Notes: a model not told the origin generated them from the sequence alone. Counted from the first letter of the stretch, positions 1-9,523 are shown. The stretch: DNA of 64,000 nucleotides from Granulicella cerasi (GCF_025685575.1 NZ_JAGSYD010000001.1:127852-191851); one strand, 5' to 3'. A program made the numbers and translations.

Positions 1-1015
1 ACGGCAGGAAGACGAGGCCATCCGCGCCCGGCTCGGTTTTGTCGAGCGATGCATCAATGTCCGTGACATGCTTGCCGAGCAACTGCACCGTACCGGTCAC
101 AACGTTCGTCGCGTTCATCGTGCAGACCAGCGGCAGCCAACCGCCCGAACTCGAGCAGAACGGAGCGACGTTGCCGGTCGGGTCGTTCGCCGGATGCGTG
201 CTGAAGCTGTAGACCGTGGACGACGTTCCGAGGCTCAGCGTCACTACGCCTTCGCGCACATTGCCCGTGCCGATGGCGCCCATCATGTTGTCGCCGCCGC
301 CCGAAGACACCACGCACTCCGGCGAGAGACCAAGCTCCGCCGCAACCTCAGGGCGCAGCTTGCCGACGATGCCGTCGGAGTTTACCAGCTCCGGTAGAGC
401 CGCAAAGAGCTGGCCCGTGCCGCCGTCGATGGCGTCAAGCACCTCGCGCGTCCACTCACGCTTGCGCACGTCGAAGAACGCCGTGCCCGACGCATCGCCA
501 AACTCCGCACGAAGCTCACCAGTCAGCCAGAAATTCAAGTACTCATGCGGCAGCAGAATATGGCGCACGCGCGCAAAGTTCTCCGGTTCCTTCTCGGCAA
601 GCCACAGCAGCTTAGAGACGGTGTAACCCGTGAGCGGCACGATGCCGAAGCGCGCAAAGAACGCGTCCTTGCCGCCAAGGCGCTCGATGATCGCGGAGTT
701 CTGCGGCGCGGTCTCAGTGTCGTTCCACAGCTTCGCCGGGCGAATCACCTGCTTGTTCTCATCCAGCACGACCAGGCCGTGCTGCTGCCCGCTCACGCCC
801 AGTGCCAGCACCGGCTCGGTCGTCGAAGCCGACTGCAGCGCATCGCGCACCGCGATCTTCAGCGCCGCCACCCACCACTCGGGCTGCTGTTCGCGTGCAC
901 CGTTCGAGCGCTCCACCAGCTCGTGCTTCGCATAGCCGCGACCAAGGCTTTCGCCCTTCTCATTTACCAGCAGCGCCTTCGTGCCCTGCGTTCCGCAATC
1001 AATTCCGAGATACAT
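1..1015 (-). CDS. xylB: Xylulokinase, partial (C-terminus outside window)
   Basis: FGGY-family sugar kinase expected to phosphorylate D-xylulose to xylulose 5-phosphate in the cytosol, feeding the pentose phosphate pathway. The visible 338 codons begin MYLGIDCGTQGTKALLV, the family's N-terminal phosphate-binding motif, and contain GVSGQQHGLV, typical of xylulokinases, plus a glycine-rich SSGGGDNMMGAIG stretch. Full-length relatives are about 490-510 residues, so roughly a third is missing at the left edge. The start ATG at 1015 lies 10 nt after the stop of the upstream SGNH hydrolase, so the two are probably co-transcribed. A divergent ROK/XylR-type repressor 1.6 kb upstream fits control by a pentose or related sugar. 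The substrate call is by motif resemblance; another FGGY pentulose kinase is possible. Confidence 0.85.
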   Translation of the reverse strand, partial: MYLGIDCGTQGTKALLVNEKGESLGRGYAKHELVERSNGAREQQPEWWVAALKIAVRDALQSASTTEPVLALGVSGQQHGLVVLDENKQVIRPAKLWNDTETAPQNSAIIERLGGKDAFFARFGIVPLTGYTVSKLLWLAEKEPENFARVRHILLPHEYLNFWLTGELRAEFGDASGTAFFDVRKREWTREVLDAIDGGTGQLFAALPELVNSDGIVGKLRPEVAAELGLSPECVVSSGGGDNMMGAIGTGNVREGVVTLSLGTSSTVYSFSTHPANDPTGNVAPFCSSSGGWLPLVCTMNATNVVTGTVQLLGKHVTDIDASLDKTEPGADGLVFLP

Positions 1016-1025
1016 TTCCGCTGTC

Positions 1026-2258
1026 CTACTTCTTCCTGTCTTCAAACAGGCGCAGGTCGATTGACTCGCCCATAGCCTTGTAACCTGCTGGTCCGGGATG
1101 CAGATGGTCACCGCCGTCATACGCCGGCAGCATGTGGTCAGGGTGCGCCGGATCGCGCACCACCGCATCGAAATCGATCACGCCATCGAACACGCCCGAC
1201 GTGCGAATCCACGCATTCAACTTCGTGCGATCACCTTCCGTCGTGACGCTCGGGTGGTAGTAGTCCGAGCCCAGAAACGGCGTGATCGTTGCGCCAAAAA
1301 CCTTGAGACCATGGGAGTGAGCGCGCCACACCATCTGCGTCATCGCAAGCTTCAACTGCGCTACGAGCGCATCGTGGTCCGCCTGCGGATGAACTTCCAA
1401 GCGGTCCAGCGAGCCGATGTCGTTGATGCCCTCAAAGAAGATCAGATACTTCGCGCCGTCGATCGAGAGGACATCGCGGTCAAAGCGCGCTAACGCGCTC
1501 GGCCCAATGAACTGGCGCAGAATGCCGTTGCCGCCGATGCCTTCATTCACCACGCCCAGGCCGCTCGTTGACTTCGACGACTGCAGCTTGCGCGCGAGGA
1601 CATCCGTCCAGCGATCATTGCCGTCCGTCGTCGCACCGTGGCCATCGGTGATCGAGTCCCCCAGGGCCACAACCGTCGCGGCAGCCGGCTGGCCGCTCAC
1701 CTCTACTGCCGACAGGAAATACCAGCGCGGCAGCGTCTTCGGCGCCTTCGGCTCTGGCGAATCAATCGTCGTCGTGGCGCGTGCGCCGCTGTGATACGTC
1801 GCCACCCCGGGCGCCTTGTCGATCTGCAGCGTCACGTCGAGGTCTGACAATGCAGCCACCTTCACATCCATGGCATCGGAGATCAGCTTCGCGCCCGCAG
1901 GCACCTCAATCGCGGCACTCCCCGCAAACATCGCGGTCTTCTCTACCCCGGTCTGCTTCAGCGAAAGCTTCACCGAGCGCAGCACCAGCGGCGTTGCGCC
2001 GAAGGTGTTGTCCACGGTGATGCGGAGATGATCGCCACCCACCGAGAGCCGCACGCGCTCATGCACCATGGCGCCATCAAAAGCCTTCGCCGTCAGGGGC
2101 TCCGTACCCCAGGGCGCCATCTGCGACGAACCCCACGACGCTACCCACGGCTGCGCATGTTGCGCCGCGATTGAGGTCGCCGCCAGCGCAAACATCACGC
2201 CTACGCAAGCGAATCGGGGCCAGAGAGCGGCTTTACGGGTTATGGAGCGCAGTTTCAT
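1026..2258 (-). CDS. Secreted SGNH/GDSL hydrolase
   Basis: Extracytoplasmic esterase/lipase-like enzyme of 410 residues. A basic N-terminus and hydrophobic segment (about residues 15-32) ending near AAQ form a signal peptide. Residues about 60-150 look like a beta-rich accessory domain and the SGNH domain follows. Block I is GDSITDG with nucleophile Ser202, block II is in NEGIGGNG, block III in GINDIG, and the C-terminal Asp/His pair is in DHLH near residues 384-387. All four blocks are present, so it should be active. It precedes xylulokinase by 10 nt, which suggests removal of acyl groups from a plant polysaccharide or oligosaccharide; that substrate is inferred only from context. No specific carbohydrate-esterase family was assigned. 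Confidence 0.82.
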   Translation of the reverse strand: MKLRSITRKAALWPRFACVGVMFALAATSIAAQHAQPWVASWGSSQMAPWGTEPLTAKAFDGAMVHERVRLSVGGDHLRITVDNTFGATPLVLRSVKLSLKQTGVEKTAMFAGSAAIEVPAGAKLISDAMDVKVAALSDLDVTLQIDKAPGVATYHSGARATTTIDSPEPKAPKTLPRWYFLSAVEVSGQPAAATVVALGDSITDGHGATTDGNDRWTDVLARKLQSSKSTSGLGVVNEGIGGNGILRQFIGPSALARFDRDVLSIDGAKYLIFFEGINDIGSLDRLEVHPQADHDALVAQLKLAMTQMVWRAHSHGLKVFGATITPFLGSDYYHPSVTTEGDRTKLNAWIRTSGVFDGVIDFDAVVRDPAHPDHMLPAYDGGDHLHPGPAGYKAMGESIDLRLFEDRKK

Positions 2259-2638
2259 TCTTTATTTCTTGCCAACAAAATAACCAAGGAATCGGGGCAA
2301 CCCTGACGATGTGCGGAACAATACTCAACGGCGCGTTCCGTCGTCAATACATAATTTGCTTTGCCGATGAAACGCCCAAATCTGACATATTCCGACACCC
2401 CTGCCCACACCGCATCGACAATAACTTCTCCGCATCGAAAAAATTACGTCGCATGACGCTTCAAGAACACTTGAAAACGAAGTCCACCTTCAGCTACAAA
2501 GCAGGGGAAGCCTATGCCGTGAGGAACGGATTGCGGCTGGTACATCTGTCCCACGGCAGCTCTGTTCCGGATGTGTAAATTTGTGGGTCCGAAGCTGTAC
2601 ACTCGTGGAATCATTCGCAGGCGCCGATTCGTTCATCA
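2259..2638. promoter_or_regulatory. Divergent promoter region, SGNH/xylB vs ROK regulator
   Basis: This 380-nt region between divergent genes holds no convincing ORF. A perfect 6-bp inverted repeat with a 4-nt centre (TTCAAG-aaca-CTTGAA, 2460-2475) is a candidate operator. It overlaps a weak rightward promoter candidate, TTGAAA at 2471 and TACAAA 18 nt later. On the minus strand, TTGACG (2347-2342) with TATTGT 18 nt downstream could drive the hydrolase-kinase unit. All promoter calls are by eye. Confidence 0.35.
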
Positions 2639-3892
2639 ATGAGTAAGTCCTCTACGAAAACCCGCAATCAGAGCCAGAGCCGCCCGGCGCTGCGTGTGGG
2701 GCGGCAACTCGCCTACGTCGAGGTCGCGTCCAGCGAACTTACGCGCGACATCAATCGCGACCTGATCCTCGAACACATTCGCGCGCACCAGCCGGTCTCT
2801 CGGGTAGAACTTGCGCGCATCTCCGGCCTGCAGCCCAGCACCGTTTCTTCCATCGTCGAGCAGCTCAAGGAAGAGCGCTGGGTGAAGGAAGGTGCGACGA
2901 TCAAGACCGCGCGCGGGCGTCGTCCCACGCAACTCACGCTCAACGATGAACTGCTGATGCTCGTCGCCGATGTGCGTCCGCACCATGCGGTGCTTGCTGT
3001 CGTGGACCTCAACGGCCACTTCCTCTCGCGCCGTCTCGTGCCGCTGCCTTCTGATGTGAAGAAGGGCTGCGAGGTGATTGCTGACGGCATGGCGAAGCTG
3101 CGCGATGAGCATCCCGGCAAGATTTTCGAAGGCGTCGGCCTGAGTGTTCCCGGCCGCGTGGACCCCGGCACGAACCGCCTGGTGCTCGTGCCGAACCTGC
3201 AGTGGAAGGGCTATGACGTTTCCGGTGACATCGGCAAGCGACTCGGCCTGAAGGTCGAGCTCGAGAATGACGCAAACGCCTGCCTGCTCAGCGAACTCTG
3301 GTTTGGACACATCGACGGCCTGCGCAACGTGGTGCTCATCGCGATCTCCGAAGGCATCGGCGCGGCGATTCTCGCTGAGGGCAAACTCATCGGCGGCGGC
3401 AATGGCCTCGCCGGCGAGTTCGGGCACATCTGCATCGATGCACACGGGCCCAAGTGCGGCTGCGGCAAGAACGGTTGCTGGGAGATGTTCGCATCGTCGC
3501 AAGCGGCGGTGCGCTACTACACCGAGCTGCGCCCGAAAGAGCCGAAGCCGACGATGACCGAGCTGATCAGCAAAGCCATGAACAAGGACGAGGCCGCCGT
3601 CGCCGCGCTTACACGACAGAGCGAAGAGATCGGCAAAGGTCTGCGCATGGTCACCGCCTCGCTCGCGCCGGAAGCGGTGCTCTTCGCAGGCGACATCACG
3701 ACCTTCTGGGACCTCTCCGGCCCCATCATCGAGCGCGAGTGCAAGCGCGGCTTGCTGACTGACGGCAGCGGACCACGTCTGCTCTCCATCGGTGACGGCG
3801 AACTGGCGTTGCTCCGCGGCGCCGCGGCTGTCGTGCTGCAGCGGCACTCGGGCTACTATCGCTCTGCGCACGCACGTCCCCGAACCGCATAA
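2639..3892 (+). CDS. ROK-family transcriptional repressor (NagC/XylR type)
   Basis: DNA-binding sugar sensor of 417 residues. The N-terminal winged helix-turn-helix (about residues 40-90, with VSRVELARISGLQPSTVSSIVEQL) precedes a full ROK sugar-kinase-like domain. The ROK zinc motif is present as CGCGKNGCWE following EFGHICIDAHG, and the sugar-binding segments ENDANACLLSELWFG and SEGIGAAI are visible. Regulators of this family usually repress sugar-utilisation genes and are released by a bound sugar or sugar phosphate. It is divergent from the SGNH/xylulokinase pair across a 380-nt region, so control of those genes is the simplest reading. A regulatory rather than purely catalytic role is supported by the intact HTH. 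Confidence 0.88.
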   Translation: MSKSSTKTRNQSQSRPALRVGRQLAYVEVASSELTRDINRDLILEHIRAHQPVSRVELARISGLQPSTVSSIVEQLKEERWVKEGATIKTARGRRPTQLTLNDELLMLVADVRPHHAVLAVVDLNGHFLSRRLVPLPSDVKKGCEVIADGMAKLRDEHPGKIFEGVGLSVPGRVDPGTNRLVLVPNLQWKGYDVSGDIGKRLGLKVELENDANACLLSELWFGHIDGLRNVVLIAISEGIGAAILAEGKLIGGGNGLAGEFGHICIDAHGPKCGCGKNGCWEMFASSQAAVRYYTELRPKEPKPTMTELISKAMNKDEAAVAALTRQSEEIGKGLRMVTASLAPEAVLFAGDITTFWDLSGPIIERECKRGLLTDGSGPRLLSIGDGELALLRGAAAVVLQRHSGYYRSAHARPRTA

Positions 3893-3935
3893 ACACTGGC
3901 GAAATCACGCGTTGCGACATTCGTTGCGCGACGTA

Positions 3936-3962
3936 AGAAATTGTCGCTGACGACAAATTTCT
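3936..3962. repeat. Imperfect hairpin between ROK gene and OM protein gene
   Basis: AGAAATTGTCG (3936-3946), loop CTGA, then CGACAAATTTCT (3951-3962) pair with one bulged A. It lies 44 nt after the ROK stop and 42 nt before the next start, without a following T-tract. It could be a weak terminator or an operator for the downstream gene. Confidence 0.35.
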
Positions 3963-4003
3963 ACGGACGAACCACGGCAGTTCATGTCACGCTGTAGCTC
4001 GAC

Positions 4004-4945
4004 ATGACGCGCTTCCATACCGGCATCCTCGCGATGCTCCTCGCACTCACCACGGGCCACGCACTCGCACAAGCCAAGCCGACCTCTGGCTCGACGGATG
4101 GCGACCTCGATCTGCAAGCCGCATCCGACGCGAACAATCTCGGCCCTGAAGGCATCGTGCCCGAACAGAAGGGCATGAATTTCTCGCTGATCGGCACGGC
4201 GCAGCATGACTCCGCAACCGGCTGGGCCGGGCTGATGACGCCCGTGCTGGCGTACCGTTTCGGCGCGCACTTCAGCGCGGACGTCTCTGCGCCGATCGAC
4301 GTCTACATCCTCGGTACAACGACCGGCGGCACGGTGCTGAAGCCCACGACCAACACCGCACCCGCGCACTGGGTGCCCGGCGACACTGCGCTTGCGCTGC
4401 ACGCCAACCTCGACTGGAAGAAGCTCGGCTACGTCTTCACGCCCACGCTCACCGCGCCCACCGGCGACTACGACCTCGGGCTCGGCACCGGTCACTACCA
4501 GTACGACTTCGCGAATCATCTCGAGCTCGACGTGCCGCTCCAGCCCTTCGTCGACCTCGGCATCGGCAACAGCACCGCCATCGTCAACCGTCGTGTGCAG
4601 CGCAAGCAGAACGCGACCGGCATCAACTCACACTTTGAGGCGGGCGTAGGCATCGATCTGCCCTTCGGCATGAACCTTTCGCTGAGCGCGTATGAGTTCC
4701 TGCCCATCGGCAACCAGACCGTCTACTCGAAGAAGGTGCTGAAGAAGAAGAACACCACGCGCACGACGACCAGCAACGGCCTTGCCGAAGACAACGGCTT
4801 CAACACCTCGCTCGACATCCCCATCGAGCGGCATCTGACGATCTCCGGCTTCTACAGCCGCTCGCTGCGCCAGCACAACGACACCTGCGGCGGCAGCATC
4901 ACGTTCCAGCTGCGTCCGCCCAGGAAGAAGACCGAAGCGAAGTAG
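4004..4945 (+). CDS. Outer-membrane beta-barrel protein (phenol-degradation MetA-like)
   Basis: Probable outer-membrane protein of 313 residues, with a cleavable signal peptide (residues 1-23, ending HALAQA). The mature part consists of alternating polar/hydrophobic strands with aromatic residues (LAYRFGAHFSADVSAPIDVY, YVFTPTLTAPTGDYDLGLGTGHY), resembling the transporter family annotated as MetA-pathway of phenol degradation. That name is historical and no phenol role is implied. The position between a ROK regulator and a GH16 glucanase suggests a porin-like channel for small substrates, which is inference. A C-terminal basic tail (PPRKKTEAK) replaces the usual terminal aromatic residue. Confidence 0.6.
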   Translation: MTRFHTGILAMLLALTTGHALAQAKPTSGSTDGDLDLQAASDANNLGPEGIVPEQKGMNFSLIGTAQHDSATGWAGLMTPVLAYRFGAHFSADVSAPIDVYILGTTTGGTVLKPTTNTAPAHWVPGDTALALHANLDWKKLGYVFTPTLTAPTGDYDLGLGTGHYQYDFANHLELDVPLQPFVDLGIGNSTAIVNRRVQRKQNATGINSHFEAGVGIDLPFGMNLSLSAYEFLPIGNQTVYSKKVLKKKNTTRTTTSNGLAEDNGFNTSLDIPIERHLTISGFYSRSLRQHNDTCGGSITFQLRPPRKKTEAK

Positions 4946-5019
4946 CCTCGGTCTCTCTTGCTCACATCGATTTGTGGCGCGAAGGATCTTCGTTGAACGC
5001 GCTGCAGACTCAACGCGCG

Positions 5020-5838
5020 TTACTGCGCTTTGTAGACGCGCACCCAGTCCACCAGCATCTGCTGCGGAAACTGCGTCGTCTCATCCGGATTCCCCGGCCA
5101 TCCGCCACCCACTGCAAAGTTCAGGAGGATGAAGAAAGGGTGATCGAACGCCCAGTGCTTCGCCTCTGGAATGCTATCGGTCGTTTCCGTTTCGTAGAGA
5201 TGCCCATCGCAGTAAAAGCGAATCTCCTTCGGGTCCCACTCCACGGCGAAGACGTGAAAGTCGTCCGCGAAGATCTTGCCGTCAGGCAGCGTGTAAGCAC
5301 CCGTCAGCGGACTGCCGCCAGAGTATCCCGGCCCATGCAGCGAGCCGTGAATCTTGCTCGGCTCGCGCCCGATATTCTCAACGATGTCGAGTTCACCGCT
5401 CTTCGGCCAGCCGACTTTTTCGATATCGTCGCCAAGCATCCAGAACGCAGGCCATACGCCCTTGCCGCGCGGAAACTTGATACGCGCTTCAAAGCGTCCA
5501 TACTGCTGCGCGAACTTGCCCTTCGTCTCGATGCGGCCCGACGTGTAGTGGCGCAAGACGCCGTCCTTGCCGGTAAAGTCTTCCTTCAACGCGGTGATCA
5601 CAAGGTTGCCGTGCTCGACGTGCGTATTCACCGCGCGGTCGGTGTAGTACTCCAACTCCTGATTGCCGAAGCCCTTACCGTCGACGACGAAGCTCCACTT
5701 CGCAGGGTCTGGCGCAGAACCATCCGGCCCGTTGAACTCATCGCTCCATGTCAGCTTCCAATGCGGTTTCGCTGCTTGCGTCCAGCCAGGTGCGCTGAGC
5801 GCGAACAACAAGGCAACTGCGAACCACTTATGCTTCAT
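5020..5838 (-). CDS. Secreted glycoside hydrolase family 16 beta-glucanase
   Basis: Endo-acting beta-glucanase-type enzyme of about 272 residues with a signal peptide (ALLFALSAPGWTQA). The GH16 catalytic signature ELDIVE is intact inside SGELDIVENIG near residues 149-154, giving the nucleophile and acid/base glutamates. Aromatic substrate-cleft segments (WPAFWMLG, YTSGRIETKGKFAQQYGRFEARIK) are also present, as in laminarinases. ATG at 5838 is chosen because GAGGAG sits just upstream; an in-frame GTG at 5841 adds one residue. It lies 80 nt downstream of the Oar receptor stop on the same strand, so receptor and glucanase may be co-transcribed and handle the same glucan. The exact linkage specificity (beta-1,3 or mixed) cannot be read from sequence. 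Confidence 0.87.
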   Translation of the reverse strand: MKHKWFAVALLFALSAPGWTQAAKPHWKLTWSDEFNGPDGSAPDPAKWSFVVDGKGFGNQELEYYTDRAVNTHVEHGNLVITALKEDFTGKDGVLRHYTSGRIETKGKFAQQYGRFEARIKFPRGKGVWPAFWMLGDDIEKVGWPKSGELDIVENIGREPSKIHGSLHGPGYSGGSPLTGAYTLPDGKIFADDFHVFAVEWDPKEIRFYCDGHLYETETTDSIPEAKHWAFDHPFFILLNFAVGGGWPGNPDETTQFPQQMLVDWVRVYKAQ

Positions 5839-5918
5839 CACTCCTCTTCCCTTCTCCGTGACACATACGAGAAGGAAGCGCCGCCAGCACGGCGACGCTT
5901 CCCCTGAAGGCGATCAGG

Positions 5919-8900
5919 TTAGAACGAGATGCGCGCTCCCACCTGACCGGTACGCGGTCCGGGTCCACCTTCGCCGATCACCTTGCCGAAGGTAACGCTT
6001 GTCATGCTGGCATCAACGGCGCCCAGACCACGGCGGTTGAAGATGTTGAAGAAGTCGCCGCGGAGTTGCAGCTTCACTCGTCCATCTGCCGTGATGTTAA
6101 TGCCCTTGATGATGCCGAGGTCTTCTGTGGCCAGGCCGATGTTGCGAGCGTTGTCATAGAAGTTGCTGCCGTTGCCAAGCTGGCCAACTGCTGCGTTCGG
6201 GTTCTGGAAGCAGGAGGTGTTGAGGTACTGCCCGCCAATTCCCTTGTTGCCACGCACCATGTTGCAGCCCGGCACGATGTTCGCATACACGTTGTTGAAG
6301 CCCGGATAGTAGTTGCTGGAGAACACCTGCATCGGTGTGCCGCTGGCGTAGTGGAAGTCGCCGTTGAACATCCAGTTGTTCACCAGGCTGTCCACAAAGC
6401 GGTTCGATCCGCCGAGGAACTGACGGCCGCGACCGAAGGGCAGAATGTAGCTGATGTAGCCCTTCACGATGTGCGTCTGATCGAACGAAGCCACCGTGTT
6501 GCGCTCGCGGTTGCGGTCGTAGATGTTCTGCACCGAACCCGTCCACCAGAGTTCCTGGAAGTTCGAGTCCGTATCGCCATGCGCCTTGGAAAGCACATAG
6601 CTGGCCATCATCGACAAGCCATTACCCGCGGTGCGCTTCACAAGAATCTGCATTGACTGGTAGTTCGCATTACCGACCGGCGAGCCCACGACGAACAGTG
6701 GACCATAGCTGGTGGCCACCAGCGGGTTCGGCGTGATCGCCATGTAGGCCGAGCCTGCAAAGCCCTGGTACGGATACGGCACGCCAGCCGCTGCCGCCGA
6801 AGCTGCATCGCTGACCCAGTTCCACTGTGTGCCGCGCGTGGCCAGCGCAGCATACGCCGAAGGCGAAGGCTGATTGCCCGAAAGCACGCTCGTCTGCAGG
6901 TGATAGCTGTGGTTGCCGATGTAGTCGATCGAGCCGACCCACTTGCCGCCAAGGTCACGTTGCACGCCCGCCATAAACTGCTGCGTGTTGCCCGGAGTCA
7001 ACATGCGAGGATCAATCTGCACCATGCCCCACTGTGTGTACGCAGGGTTCTTCACAGCGTTCGTGAAGGTGGCGTAGTTGGAGTACGGCGTGTCCCAGTT
7101 CTGCCACTTCGAGAGACGCTGGCCCGACGGCTGAATCTGGCTCGACGGCACGTAACCCGGATCGAAGCTGTAGGGCACAGCACCCCACGAGTTCAGGTTG
7201 AGCGGTGTATAGAAGATCGAGAACGATCCACGCAACACCGTCTTCGGCGTGATCTGATACGCCGCGCCAACGTGCGGTGCGAAGTTCGTCCACACCTGGC
7301 GGTTTGTCCATGACTGATCGCCGTTCGAGAGGAACTGCAGCGCACCCGGAACACCGGTCACAGAGTTAGCAGCGGTCGGGTTGAAGCTCGACCAGTGACC
7401 GTTCTTCTCTTTGTAAGGAGCGTTCCAGTCCCAACGCAGATCGAAGTTCAACGTCAGCTTGGAGGTCAGCTTCAAGTCATCCGACACATACGCCGAGAAG
7501 CTCTTGCGACGGCCATACAGTTGGTTCGGCTGGCTGACACCGGCACTGTTGGTTGCACCCAGCAGGAAGCTCGCGAACGAGTGGCCCACCGAGGTGGCAT
7601 ACGATGCGTTCGGTGCGCCTGTTTGCGCTGCGTCGAAATCAACACTCAGCACGCCGGAATCAGCGTGGCTGTTGAACTGCTGCGCGCGGAACTCCACGCC
7701 CATCGTCAGCGTGTTGCGTCCGATCACCCAGCTCAGGTCGTCGTTGTAGATGAAGGTGTTCGCTGCATAGAAGTCGTTGAACTGGCTGCCCAGTGAGCTC
7801 ATGTTGTACGTCGAGAGATAGCTCGAACCGCCGAAGGTGATCTTCGGGAAATTACCCGAACCGTAGGTGCCAAGACCGAGTTTGCTGTCCCAGTTCCCCG
7901 CACCGGAGATTGCCTTGCTCGGGTTGTAGAAGCGGTTAAAGGTAAAGCGAGCCGTGTTCAACAGATGATCGTTCACCGTGTGGAACCATGCGATACGCGC
8001 CGACGGAGCGTGCACGAAGTGATCGTACGAGTTCGCCATCGGTCCGCCGTTGGGCGTGCTGTAGCTCCAGATGCCGCCCTGATCCGCGAGAATGCGCGGG
8101 CTGCTGTTGTAGATGTAGCTGCCGCCGAAATGGTCCTTCTTGCTCAGGTAGTAGTCAATCTTGCCGCTGACCATGCTGATGTGTTCCCACGGCAGCGTCT
8201 GCGACGGCATCGCGTTGTTACCCGCGGCGCCCGGAGTCGGGTTTGCGATCGGCTGGTAGTACTGCTGATAGAGCTGAATGATGTTCTTCGACACGTTGCT
8301 GAAACGCGTCGTCGGAATCTGATTGTTGACGAAGACATTGCCCGTCGTCGGATCAAAGATTGCGCCCTGATAAATCGTGTTGCCAGCGCTATCCGTACCT
8401 AGCGTCACCGTCTTGTTCAACAGGGCACTGAGGTCGCCGTTCAGGAATGCTGCATTCGGAACGACGGAACCCAGGCCGCCACGCGAGAAGTTCGAGAACA
8501 TGTAACGCTCGAAAGCGCCGTACCAGAAGAGCTTGTCCTTGATGAGGGGACCACCAACGCCGAGACCCCACTGCGACATGTTGTCGCTTGGACGCGGATA
8601 GCTTGAGCCGTAGGTGTACTTGTTGAACCAGTCATTCGCATCGAAGACCGAGTTCCGCAGAAAGCCAAACACAGCGCCGTGGATGTCGTTCGTGCCCGAC
8701 TTCATCTCGTACTTGAAGACACCGCCGCCCGTGCGGCCATCGGTTGCGCGAATGCCCGCCGTGTCTACCTGGAACTGGTTGATCGCTTCCATCGGCGGCT
8801 GCGATTCACTGAGGTAGCCACCAAGCTGCGACACGGCAGAAGTGCCGTCGATCATGACTTCCTTCGTCATCGCCGGCGAGCCGTTCACGTGCGAGGCATA

Positions 8901-9422
8901 GTCGGAGCCTTCGACGCCCGGCATGTACGCGAACATAAACGTCGAGAGTGTGCGCCCACCCTGGATCGAGAGCGGCATGTCCGTCACGGTTTCGTTTTCG
9001 AGCGTGACTTCCATCTTCGCGTCTTCGGTCTGCAGCAGCGGGGCCTGCGTCGTTACCTGCACGACCTCAGTCTGCGCGCCGACCAGCATCTTCGCGTCAA
9101 TCTCCGCCACCTGAGAGACCGAAAGCATGATGCCAGTGCGGTCATACGGGCGGAAGCCCTCGTGCGTGAAGTGGACGATGTAATGGCCGATGGGCAGGTT
9201 GAAGATGCGATAGAAACCACTCGAGTCCGTGTTGGTCGTCGTCTTCACGCCAGTGTCCGTGTTCTCGACGATGACCTGCACATTGGGCACCGTCGCGCCC
9301 GACGCGTCCTTTACGATGCCGGTGACCGATGCCTGGTCGCGCTGTGCGCGTGCCGCCAGGCTGGCGCTGAGAAGAACCGCGCAGCATAGCCAGCGACCCA
9401 GCGATTGATTGCGAAACGTCAT
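5919..9422 (-). CDS. TonB-dependent receptor, Oar-like, with carboxypeptidase-regulatory domain
   Basis: Large outer-membrane receptor (1167 residues) of the Oar-like group abundant in Acidobacteriota, presumed to import oligosaccharides with TonB energy. A signal peptide (LCCAVLLSASLAARAQ) is followed by a carboxypeptidase-regulatory-like beta-sandwich (about residues 30-110, with VTGIVKDASGATVPNVQV), a plug region, and a barrel ending in the terminal aromatic residue (VGARISF). ATG at 9422 is chosen because GGAGG lies 7 nt upstream; the open frame continues to 9740 but would run through the operator and into the divergent LacI gene. It faces the LacI gene across a 178-nt region holding a promoter and palindrome. 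Substrate is unknown; the neighbouring GH16 enzyme suggests a glucan. Confidence 0.88.
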   Translation of the reverse strand: MTFRNQSLGRWLCCAVLLSASLAARAQRDQASVTGIVKDASGATVPNVQVIVENTDTGVKTTTNTDSSGFYRIFNLPIGHYIVHFTHEGFRPYDRTGIMLSVSQVAEIDAKMLVGAQTEVVQVTTQAPLLQTEDAKMEVTLENETVTDMPLSIQGGRTLSTFMFAYMPGVEGSDYASHVNGSPAMTKEVMIDGTSAVSQLGGYLSESQPPMEAINQFQVDTAGIRATDGRTGGGVFKYEMKSGTNDIHGAVFGFLRNSVFDANDWFNKYTYGSSYPRPSDNMSQWGLGVGGPLIKDKLFWYGAFERYMFSNFSRGGLGSVVPNAAFLNGDLSALLNKTVTLGTDSAGNTIYQGAIFDPTTGNVFVNNQIPTTRFSNVSKNIIQLYQQYYQPIANPTPGAAGNNAMPSQTLPWEHISMVSGKIDYYLSKKDHFGGSYIYNSSPRILADQGGIWSYSTPNGGPMANSYDHFVHAPSARIAWFHTVNDHLLNTARFTFNRFYNPSKAISGAGNWDSKLGLGTYGSGNFPKITFGGSSYLSTYNMSSLGSQFNDFYAANTFIYNDDLSWVIGRNTLTMGVEFRAQQFNSHADSGVLSVDFDAAQTGAPNASYATSVGHSFASFLLGATNSAGVSQPNQLYGRRKSFSAYVSDDLKLTSKLTLNFDLRWDWNAPYKEKNGHWSSFNPTAANSVTGVPGALQFLSNGDQSWTNRQVWTNFAPHVGAAYQITPKTVLRGSFSIFYTPLNLNSWGAVPYSFDPGYVPSSQIQPSGQRLSKWQNWDTPYSNYATFTNAVKNPAYTQWGMVQIDPRMLTPGNTQQFMAGVQRDLGGKWVGSIDYIGNHSYHLQTSVLSGNQPSPSAYAALATRGTQWNWVSDAASAAAAGVPYPYQGFAGSAYMAITPNPLVATSYGPLFVVGSPVGNANYQSMQILVKRTAGNGLSMMASYVLSKAHGDTDSNFQELWWTGSVQNIYDRNRERNTVASFDQTHIVKGYISYILPFGRGRQFLGGSNRFVDSLVNNWMFNGDFHYASGTPMQVFSSNYYPGFNNVYANIVPGCNMVRGNKGIGGQYLNTSCFQNPNAAVGQLGNGSNFYDNARNIGLATEDLGIIKGINITADGRVKLQLRGDFFNIFNRRGLGAVDASMTSVTFGKVIGEGGPGPRTGQVGARISF

Positions 9423-9480
9423 GATGTTGCCTCCGAAATGAAACAGCCGGCGGAAGGTTCTCGACCTCGAGCGGCATTCG

Positions 9481-9511
9481 CAGAATCGGTTCTGTAAATG
9501 AACCGATTCTG
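9481..9511. promoter_or_regulatory. LacI-type operator: perfect 12-bp inverted repeat
   Basis: CAGAATCGGTTC (9481-9492) and GAACCGATTCTG (9500-9511) are exact reverse complements around a 7-nt centre. Each arm has a central CG flanked by A/T, as is common in LacI-family sites. The site begins about 6 bp downstream of the predicted start of the receptor transcript and lies 90 nt before the LacI gene. Confidence 0.75.
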
Positions 9512-9523
9512 TGAGCGGGGAAC

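Noticed and set aside
2636-3871. Minus-strand open frame of 411 codons
   Set aside because: Antisense to the ROK regulator, whose protein sequence is convincing.
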